DNA of 64,000 bases from Odobenus rosmarus divergens (lineage: Eukaryota > Chordata > Mammalia > Carnivora > Odobenidae). This document shows positions 56,297-64,000 of this stretch, in pieces; positions within the stretch are counted from its first letter, which is position 1, and each line of letters opens with the position of its first letter. Position numbers and translations under genes: made by a program. The stretch lies in assembly GCF_000321225.1 (NCBI RefSeq), contig NW_004451517.1:496001-560000 (forward strand). The letters run 5' to 3'. The notes under the pieces were generated by a model. It made no database searches. It was not told the origin of the DNA and saw nothing but the letters and a program-made list of their open reading frames with translations.

Positions 56297-59200
56297 TTAT
56301 ATCCATCCTCCAAATTTTAATTTGTTAGGTAGGTACACTCTGGAAAGATAATCTGATGATAGGAAGGTCAAAGCTTGAATTTCTGCCTTCATTTTAGAGT
56401 CTGCCATTATTTCCATCTGTCAATAAAAGTAAAGTACAGCTGTGACCAAGGCCTGTGCTACAGATCTCTTGACTCAAACCTAGTAAATCTAGGCTTGTTT
56501 TATTCTCAGAAGCCGTGGGCAATAGCTTTTAGGTCAGCCAAAACATTCCAGAGCTGTTACAGAAAAAAATGTTAGAAGAATACCCAGTATGGATATCTCT
56601 GATAACTAGGAATGGGCTGGTGTGTTTATGTAATTTATTTTCTTTCTCCCCCCCGCCCATAAACTATGATACAGCCATGGATGATGGGTAGAGAACTATG
56701 ATGAGGATAAAAATAGGTCAGCTCCAGCCATCCGATCTTATCTATTAGCATTCGTAATTCAGTGTTTCAACAACCATTTACTGCCAAACACCACTCACAT
56801 TAGTTGTTGGTTATATAAAATTTCAAGGAGGATATTTACAGAATATTATGTGAATAGCCACTATGAAAGTTAAAGGCAATAAAACATACGCTTGAATTTT
56901 AGAAAGAAACATACTTCTTTTCTCCAAAATGGTTGGCAAGTAACATAAGGTCTTTTCAGGACACTGTCAAGTTTCATCTGGTCCCGTTTTGTCAGTGGAA
57001 TTAAAGTATCTCTAGGTATATTTAACCTAGAAAAAATACATGAAAAAAATCAGCAAAAACAGAGTGCTCCTATAACTTAAAGGTCACATCTTTATTTGTA
57101 TTTATTATACTATGTCAAGAAACTCAGAAATAACAGATAAGCAAATTAGTACAGATCCCTCTTTTAAAGCCAGAATTTGGGAGATGTCCTAGATCAGCAA
57201 GGATTCAAGTTCATAGTGGACATCCGTTCTAAATTGTTGTTTTCCTTCCCGTCACACTCACAGGACAATGACAAGAAGAACACAGACACTGGTATTAAAC
57301 ACAATGCTAACAGCACTCCATCAAGTGTATGGACACCACCGTGGCTCCCAGAGCACCACAGCCTCAAAGCAGTGAGCTATAGAATATGCGTGGCCAGCAG
57401 CAAAAGTCACCGTGGGATCTCAGGTTCCACTGAGCACTTCATTCTTTGTAATTCATTGAGAATTTTCAGGGCCAAGGAAGTTAGTCTATTTCTAACTTAT
57501 TTTCACTTAAGCGCACGTGTGTGCACACATACACACACCCCTATCTAGTTCTAAGTTTTAAAAAAAGTGAATTGTAATTTTTTCTTGGTGTGTGTTTTTT
57601 TTTTTTTAAAGATTTTATTTATTTATTTGAGAGAGAGAATGAGAGCATGAGAAGGGGGAGGGTCAGAGGGAGAAGCAGACTCCCTGCTGAGCAGGGAGCC
57701 TGACGCGGGACTCGATCCAGGGACTCCAGGATCATGACCTGAGCCGAGACCTGAGCCGAAGGCAGTCGCTTAACCAACAGAGCCACCCAGGCACCCCTCT
57801 TGGTGTGTGTTTTAAAAACAGGACAGGAAAGGTCCAGGATTTATGGTATAGACTACTTTTTGAAGTCACAAATCCTGGATTTCCCAGGAGAGCTCTAGTT
57901 TCAAATAGTCTTTTTCAATGTCCCCACAATTATGACCATTTGCCAGTGGCAGCTACCAGATAGGGTGACAATTTGATTAAAAGTTGAGGCGGGGAGCTAG
58001 AGGATTTCCCGTGAAGCTGTGTTTGTGTAGCTATCACACTTCTTAAAAATTTCATTGTCCATTTATTTGGAGTGGCTTTGAGGGCACTGATGGAATTTAT
58101 GAGATGCAGCTGGAGTTTCTTCAAGCCCTCCACCTTAATAATTATCAGATCATTTATCCTGAATTTGCGTTAGGAAAGCTCTTCATACAAACAGATCACC
58201 CCGAAGAGATTTTGACCATGACACATACACCAAATGGAACAAAACTTTGATCCACTAGAGTGTAAATACTCAAAAATCAAAAACTAAATGTTTTCTCTTA
58301 TGCCCTCATTTTGTAAGAAGTGGCAATCACCCAAAACCTGTTTACGTTCCAAATTTAGGAAACAAGGACCAGGTACCAGGGTTTGCTCACTGCTTAAAGA
58401 AACCCAATAAACATATAAGTTCATTCATACTGGCCAATTAAACAACAAAATATTTTTAAATACCACATTAGCAGAGATGAATAAAAGTGATCATGTCCCA
58501 TGCTGAGGGACAGGTGGGCTCTCACTCTCCAGGGAAAACAAAATAATTAACCTATCAGGAGGGCAGTCAAAATCTTAAAAATGTGCATACCCTTTGACCC
58601 AGCAATTCTGGGAATTCAGCCTTGGGGACTAAGGGACTAATTAAAGATGTGGGCGAAGATTTAGTTACAGGAGGGACCATCAAAGCACTATTTATCAGAG
58701 ATTTGGAAACCACCCAAATGTCTGACTACGAGGCACTGGCTGAATAAACACTGGTACATCCAGAATTGGAACTCAGTAATAGAAGACACTAAAATGAGGT
58801 CATGGGTACAGAAAAGTGATTTCATTGTGTTGTGTGAGAGAAGCAGATTACAAAGTAACAAAGTATGATCCCATTTTTGTGAAAAAGTTATGGCTATGCA
58901 CAGAGTGTAATAATAATCTACAGTGGTAAAGCTGTTCATCAGTAGGTGATTTTTATTTTGTTACATAATGGAATTTTTTCTATAATGAACATATATGTTA
59001 AACTTGACAAAATTTAGGTTCCCAAATGTTAAGTAATCTTAAAATGAGATTTTTTTTATGAAATTAAAATTTTAAATCTATGGTAAAATTGATTCATATG
59101 GCAAACGATGTTGTCAATGATTACCATTTAACTAGATTCAATGTCTTATACTTTTGGAGTATAAAAATATTACAAAATCTTAAAAAAATTAAAAAATAAA

Positions 59201-62200
59201 AACATTACAAAATCTTTTAACCATAAAGGTAAAACAAAAACTATTTTCTAGCTGAAAGTTCAGTTAACCAAATTCAGTCAAGCATTTTTGTAACTGAAAC
59301 AGAAACATCGATGAATTTAATTCATAATTCTATAATCCTGAGTCATAGTGACAATATAAACAAAACACATTAAGAGCTTTCCCATATAGTCACTTTTCTG
59401 GCTTATTGTTAATATTATGATGAGTCATCATTTTAAATATCCTAGTTTTACTAAAACTAAGATTAATCTAACCGTTTAATATCGGAAGGGAGGAGACCAA
59501 GCCATCTAATAGCTGGAACTGTGAGATTATGGGCCTCAAAAGACATTGCCTAAAATAAAGAGCAAACGTACATTAGGTGAGGCTAAATTGCAGAAAACCA
59601 GCAGACTTGTTTTTGCAGCCACATTTTTTACTTATTAAGAAGGATAAATACAAAAGACTGCACACTTCCTGAGCCCACAGAACTAAGAAAATCACCAAGA
59701 CTTTTGCTAACCTGGGCTTTCAGTGAAGGTTTTAAAACTGCTCTAGGATTTCTGTCTTGATTTTATATAAATTAAAACTACAAATGAACCTCTCTGACCT
59801 GCATTTATTGTTGTTCATGATTCTGTATTTTAACATCTTGCTTCACCATCCCTTTCGTCTGAACACATATGTCATATAAACATATCTGTCGGAAACACTC
59901 AAGGTGTATACCAGTGGTGCCCAAACTTTACCATGCATCGGAATCACTTGGGGTCCAAGCCCAGAGATTCCAATTCAGGAGGCCTGGATGGGGACTGAGC
60001 TGTGCATTTCTAGCAAGTTCCCCGGTAATGCCAACACTGCTTGTCTGGGACCATACTCAGAACCATTGATGTTCAGACTCTAGTGGTGAAATTTGGTGAT
60101 GTTTTCATTTTTCCTTACGGTGGGTGTAAAGGGAATTCGCAATGTCAGAATTCAAGGTTATATATAATTTTCAGAGTTTATTTGGCAATCAGCCCTTGCT
60201 GTTACCCTGAGGTCCCACAGTTACTTCAGCAGACTGGGAGAGTGAAGGATAATAGTGTCTCTTGCCCACAGCTAATCCCACTCTGTCATCTGTGGTCACA
60301 GTGGTCATGCTGGAAGCTAGAATCACAGCCACTAACACAGATTGGCCCTAGACTAGGAGAGTAGCTCCCCGGTACACTGTGGGGGTCCTCAGCTAACTAA
60401 GGGCTGGTAAGTGAATGCAGCAATCACTCTGATGAGTATGAACTATCTCAATAGTGGAAAAGGAAGAATACTTTTCTGTACTTACCTTAGATCCATACTT
60501 GTAGATGCACATTATTTCTATGCCTGTGAAAAGAGTCACCTTTATGGTTAGTCTCCTTGCACATCACAGGTTAGGTCTCTTGTACATCAAGGTTATGGTT
60601 AGTCTCCTTGTACATCACAGGTGTGCACTCTCACATTTTATCTAACACCTGCAACTTTTATTTTCATAGACACTACCAATAAAAAACTTGTGGTTCAGTT
60701 CAATGGGGCAAAAATAGCAATAAATTGCCTCAAATGATTATAATCATTAATTTTAATCTGATAACCATCTTCTTTTAAAATAATTTATGAAAGTGTTCTA
60801 AGAGCAGAAAAGCACAACTATAAGTATGATGAATAGGATTTAGTTAGGACGACGGCTTCAAATAATCCAATGACAAATCACCATGCGGATCGGCATCGAC
60901 AAGAGCGAAAACAGGAATGTGAAATGTATCCCATAGCTTCTTGACCAAAAGTCTTGTGTTCAGATCAGGTACCCCCTTTCCCTAAAAGCAAGATTGAAAT
61001 TATGCATTTTAATTCCAGCAGAATGAAACTGACAAAACCTTTTCCTTATTTTACCAACAATTTAAAAGTTAGAAAAGTTAGATCACCTTAAATTTCAGGT
61101 GGAAAACTAGGGTGGACTGTGAAAAATGTACAGTCTACACAACAGAGTGAAAAAGCCCGCCTACATTTGTCACTGTGACTCAACTATCCCAGTCCTGGAT
61201 AATAATCCTAAGGAAACACTTCAGCAGAAGCAGAAATAATAAAAATCGGACATATCTACCAACAGGGACATGAGAGGCAGCATCGCACGTCAGTCGTCAT
61301 TCTGCAGGTGTCCTTGATTACTCCAGTGTTATCAACTCCTCCCACACGACCCTGTAGCAGGAAGCTTACTACCCTTTGCTCACTGATGACTGTAGCTGCC
61401 CGTGTGGCATCTCAATGTATGCTTCTGTGTTCTTTGCCATTCTTGGTGCAGATATATATGCATGTATATATCTGTATAGAAAAGCAGGCTCCCTTTGATG
61501 GAATTCATGCAATTACCTGATCTACAAACCTGTGGGAGGCAGAACACAAAGCAGCTCCAGTGTTACCATATTATAGATGAGACGAGCAGCCATGGGAGAA
61601 TGGCATGTAGGTGATTCTGAGAGCCTGTGCAAACTCACTGTGGCATTAGAAAATCACTGGTATTTAAGAATTGGGACCACCAGGGACACCTGGGTGGCTC
61701 AGTTGGTTAAGCGTCTGCCTTTGGCTCAGGTCATGATCTCAGGGTCCTGGGATCGAGCCCCACATCAGGCTCTCCACCTACCAGGGAGCCTGCCTCTCCC
61801 TCTCCCTCTGCCCCTCCACCCAGCTCGTGCTCTGTCTCTGTCTCTGTCTCTCTAATAAAATTAAAAAAAAGAGAATTGGGACCACCACCTTGATTTTAGT
61901 CAGATTTGAGGATGTTTAAATAAATGCCTTGGAAATTCTTACTCCCTCACCCCAAATGATGTGCCATATTGATAACAGAACGTTGTGTGAGCTGTAGAGA
62001 TAATGTTATAAACCCCTCTTGCCAATCACCAAAGTAGTATGTTAGTCTTGGCATTGTAGTAAAGGGAAATAATACAATACCGTAACCATGATGCAAGGGG
62101 ACATTCTGTTGCAAAAGCTGTCATCCAGGAGTCGCTGAAATGTCGCATCTTTTTCTACAATTAATAGAAATTTCGCATCTGTAATTAAATCTGTGATGTT

Positions 62201-63908
62201 AAGGCTGATAATTCGAAGACAAGAATATTTCCATTTAATCACCAACTAAATAGTGATGCCATATAAATCAATTCTAAAGCAGCTATAGATATAGTATATT
62301 CTTTTTTTGCCTTCAAATACATAGACATCTATTCACATATTTAGATACCTGTCTCTTCTACTAGACAGGGAGCCCCTAAAGCAGAAACCATGTGTGTTCA
62401 TCTTGACCACTATAGGGTCTAGCTTGATGGTTACACATTATGAAGGCTTGGTTTATCAAAATAATGAACGAATGCACATTCTATAAGCTTAAATAGTTTT
62501 ACCACTCAAAGGATACTTTGAATTCCTTGAATATTAGATGGCACAGCAACAGCCTAAGTTAACAAAACAAGAGAGTTTTTATTTTAAATAAGCAAGTATA
62601 ACCACATTTAAAAATGTATCACAAAAATCCCATATTTTCATTTTTCTCTGAATACATCAGTCATCAGAGATTTATTCCTCAATAAAGAAACAGTAGGAAA
62701 CAGATTTACTCCTAAGAAGACAAACGTGCCACCCAAACTACTTCCTAGCAGGTGAGAATCTCTCAGAAACTTTGTGGATATGTGGCTTAAGCGGCAGAAA
62801 GTGCTGAATTAAAGCCCTCCTATCCTAGAGCACACAGGTGTCGTCTTGCTCATTTCCAGACTGCTGTGCAGGTTAGTGCTGTGGGCTTTCCAGGTGCCAA
62901 AGCCCAGCAAATAGTTCAGAATTAAATAGATCAGTCTCCAAACCAGGAAACTGTATCAAGATTACATAAATAACCATGCTAAAATAGCCAAGCTACATTC
63001 TACCTGAAGACAACAGTACATTTTTCAAAGGAAAGCATATCTTTGTTTATTTTAATATGACCTTTGACAACTGGCGTATTTTAAAACTGTGTAATGGAGA
63101 ACCCCCTAAAGCATACGCTTATTCACCCTTCAGTTTTATTTGAACATCTTAAGCTCCAAACTACATAAGAAAGCAGGAAATAAAATACATTTCAAAAACA
63201 AAGGATCTGAAAGGGAGTTAAAGCAGGTGACATTAATATACTTACTGTGGAACCACAGGTACAGTGCACTCTGGTGCCGTCTTCCTCCATATACCTTAAA
63301 TTGCCAGCAATTAAACCTTTCGATGTAGATAACTGAAAAAATAATAGCCATGTTTGAACACTTTTTCACTGACATATTTTTTAAGTTTATTTATTTAAGC
63401 AATCTCTACACCCAATGTGGGGCTCGAACTCATGACCCCAAGATCAAGAGTCGCATGCTCCACCAACTGAACCAGCCAGGTGCCCCTCACTAACATATTC
63501 TATACGGCTGAATCAATCCTCATGTTCACCTGCCGGATTACATGTATTTCAGCTCAGATTGGAATTTAAGAAGTAAAGGAGAAAATATGGAAGGATATTT
63601 AGGAATAAAAAATATTTAGTAATTCACCTGTTTTAGTCCATTCATCCAAGGGAATATATTGAGAGTAGATTATTTAAATTCATGACAAAAATGTAGTATC
63701 AAATAGTATCAAAACAAAGCACAGATTACATTTTTCTATTATGATTTTACACAAATCTTTTGTCTTAAAATAAGATGTTTTGTATTAAATGCTACTTACT
63801 ATATGTAGACTCATCCTCGGCACTTTTAACATACAAGAAATGTCATTGATAATGTTGTCCACGACAGTCTGGTTACCAAAGAGTTGGCTGTCAGTATAAT
63901 ATACGTCT
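55785..63908 (-). CDS. SPO11: SPO11 meiotic DSB transesterase, 3' two-thirds
   Basis: Nine 3' coding exons joined in frame give 790 nt, the last 263 residues ending KLKFGGWI then TAA. The 5' exons lie beyond the window end. If the full length is 396 aa as in human, the catalytic Tyr of DVYYTDSQLF is Tyr138, and the Toprim metal ligands Glu224 (IVEKDATF) and Asp277/Asp279 (VDADPHG) all fall at their expected numbers. Family knowledge: topoisomerase VI A-like protein that, with TOPOVIBL, makes the programmed double-strand breaks starting meiotic recombination; germline nuclear. There are no frameshifts or stops. Two small exons (37 and 38 nt) would shift frame if skipped. The span includes the inferred 3'UTR. 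Confidence 0.97.
55802..55807 (-). terminator. SPO11: SPO11 polyadenylation signal AATAAA
   Basis: First canonical hexamer downstream of the stop codon. Confidence 0.65.
56297..56416 (-). CDS. SPO11: SPO11 last coding exon
   Basis: 39 codons, MEIMADSKMKAEIQALTFLS onward to NKLKFGGWI, then TAA at 56299-56297. TTGACAG acceptor. Confidence 0.97.
   Translation of the reverse strand: MEIMADSKMKAEIQALTFLSSDYLSRVYLPNKLKFGGWI
56915..57026 (-). CDS. SPO11: SPO11 penultimate exon
   Basis: 112 nt, LNIPRDTLIPLTKRDQMKLD onward to CQPFWRKE. TTTCTAG acceptor, GTATGT donor. Confidence 0.96.
57599..57797 (-). mobile_element. CAN-SINE (SINEC), reverse, young-looking
   Basis: AAAGATTTTATTTATTTATT, (GA)n, then the reversed head ending GAGCCACCCAGGCACCCC. 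Perfect 16-bp target-site duplication TCTTGGTGTGTGTTTT. An internal GACCTGAGCCGA is duplicated in tandem near 57737-57760. Confidence 0.95.
58560..58990 (+). repeat. L1 3'-end fragment
   Basis: Old L1 3' phrases: ACCCTTTGACCCAGCAATTC, GGAAACCACCCAAATGTCTG, CAAAGTATGATCCCATTTTT. No intact frame. Confidence 0.7.
59473..59549 (-). CDS. SPO11: SPO11 exon (AMSFEAHNLTVPAIRW...)
   Basis: 77 nt, AMSFEAHNLTVPAIRWLGLL then PSDIK and two bases of Arg. TTTTAG acceptor. Donor GTTAGA is non-standard at +3. Confidence 0.95.
59908..60072. repeat. MER20-type DNA transposon fossil
   Basis: Starts TACCAGTGGTGCCCAAACTT and contains ATCGGAATCACTTGGGG and CATTTCTAGCAAGTTCCCC, ending in TCAGAACCATTG. Terminal inverted repeats partly visible. 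Confidence 0.65.
60486..60523 (-). CDS. SPO11: SPO11 38-nt exon (GIEIMCIYKYGSK)
   Basis: Encodes the rest of Gly282 and IEIMCIYKYGSK. TTTTCACAG acceptor, AAG|GTAAGT donor. A tandem repeat containing branch-point-like CTAACC units starts 22 nt upstream. Confidence 0.95.
60546..60621 (+). repeat. Short tandem repeat of 23-28 bp units
   Basis: Three imperfect copies of GGTTAGTCTCCTTGCACATC at about 60546, 60569 and 60597. On the minus (SPO11) strand each unit ends with CTAACC. Lies immediately upstream of the 38-nt exon. Confidence 0.85.
60882..60981 (-). CDS. SPO11: SPO11 exon with DxD motif
   Basis: 100 nt, GKGVPDLNTRLLVKKLWDTF onward to HIPVFALVDADPH. TTTTAG acceptor, donor GTGATT (weak beyond GTGA). 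Confidence 0.96.
60982..62080 (-). other. SPO11: SPO11 intron with CAN-SINE
   Basis: 1.1 kb intron between the Toprim Glu and DxD exons. Contains a forward CAN-SINE; the rest is unassigned. Confidence 0.75.
61683..61871 (+). mobile_element. CAN-SINE (SINEC), young-looking
   Basis: Head GGGACACCTGGGTGGCTCAG, CT-rich middle ending (TGTCTC)n, short A-tail. Perfect 16-bp target-site duplication AGAATTGGGACCACCA (61667-61682 and 61872-61887). Confidence 0.95.
62081..62190 (-). CDS. SPO11: SPO11 exon with Toprim glutamate
   Basis: 110 nt, LITDAKFLLIVEKDATFQRL onward to SPCIMVT. ATCACAG acceptor, GTATTG donor. Contains the Glu of the Toprim fold. Confidence 0.96.
62517..62553 (-). CDS. SPO11: SPO11 37-nt exon (AVAVPSNIQGIQ)
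   Basis: Encodes AVAVPSNIQGIQ plus one base. CTTAG acceptor; the donor GTATCC departs from consensus after +3. The join with the next exon gives GIQNLITDAKF. Confidence 0.93.
63246..63332 (-). CDS. SPO11: SPO11 exon (LSTSKGLIAGNLRY...)
   Basis: 29 codons from LSTSKGLIAGNLRYMEEDGT to CTCGST. TTTTTTCAG acceptor, GTAAGT donor, phase 0. Confidence 0.96.
63379..63487 (-). mobile_element. CAN-SINE, short or old variant, reverse
   Basis: About 109 bp with TTAAGTTTATTTATTTAAGC and the reversed head ending in AGCCAGGTGCCCC. Target-site duplication CACTGACATATT / CACTAACATATT. Between two SPO11 exons. Confidence 0.88.
63800..63908 (-). CDS. SPO11: SPO11 exon with catalytic tyrosine
   Basis: 109 nt. 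The first base completes an Arg codon, then DVYYTDSQLFGNQTVVDNII onward to SLHI. TTCATAG acceptor (63910-63909), GTAAGT donor. 5'-most exon in the window. Confidence 0.95.
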
Positions 63909-64000
63909 CTATGAAAGTTAAATATATATTTTTAATTAGCCATATTCTCTTTGACTATGACAAGTATTATTTGTGGGAAACTTTAATTGGATGACACACA

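Larger units (their letters stand above)
57027..59472 (-). other. SPO11: SPO11 penultimate intron region
   Basis: 2.4 kb intron. Contains a reverse CAN-SINE (57599-57797) and an L1 fragment (58560-58990); the rest is AT-rich and unassigned. Confidence 0.7.

Noticed and set aside
1..64000. CRISPR arrays, operons, phage or bacterial systems
   Set aside because: The window is vertebrate genomic DNA with spliced genes and SINE/LINE repeats; none of these was seen.

Overview
This is mammalian nuclear genomic DNA. Genes are split into exons with GT-AG introns, and the window carries many ancient MIR, L2, L1, MER and MLT1 repeats. At least twelve tRNA-derived CAN-SINE copies place it in the Carnivora. 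The SINE heads are of the caniform type, and I found none with the dog-specific head, so a non-canid caniform (bear, seal or mustelid relative) is my best inference. I cannot name the species.

Three protein-coding genes were reconstructed exon by exon, all on the minus strand: RBM38 (about 1.8-17.9 kb, complete, 4 coding exons, 239 aa), RAE1 (about 30.0-50.2 kb, complete, 11 coding exons plus a 5' noncoding exon, 368 aa) and SPO11 (about 55.8 kb to beyond the window end, last 9 coding exons, 263 aa). In all three every exon junction keeps frame. The order matches human 20q13.31 (SPO11-RAE1-RBM38) read in reverse.

Layout: 1-1.8 kb lies downstream of RBM38; 1.8-3.5 kb is the RBM38 last exon and 3'UTR; 3.5-16 kb is the long GC-rich RBM38 intron 3; 16.0-17.9 kb holds RBM38 exons 3-1 and a CpG-island promoter. 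A second CpG island sits at 19.7-20.15 kb. From 20 to 30 kb is intergenic sequence with two MLT1 LTRs in opposite orientation and two CAN-SINEs, and GC content drops sharply near 25.5 kb. RAE1 fills 30-50 kb, with its CpG promoter at 49.9-50.35 kb. The interval 50.4-55.8 kb is repeat-filled and contains a recent direct duplication of about 360 bp. SPO11 follows.

The three genes do not form a functional unit: RBM38 is a p53-induced RNA-binding protein, RAE1 an mRNA-export and mitotic beta-propeller protein, and SPO11 the meiotic double-strand-break transesterase. The most notable unexplained structures are the duplicated segment between RAE1 and SPO11, a tandem repeat that triplicates a branch-point-like motif beside a 38-bp SPO11 exon, the upstream CpG island, and a nested inverted SINE pair in RAE1 intron 1. 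I saw no sign of an undescribed protein-coding system.
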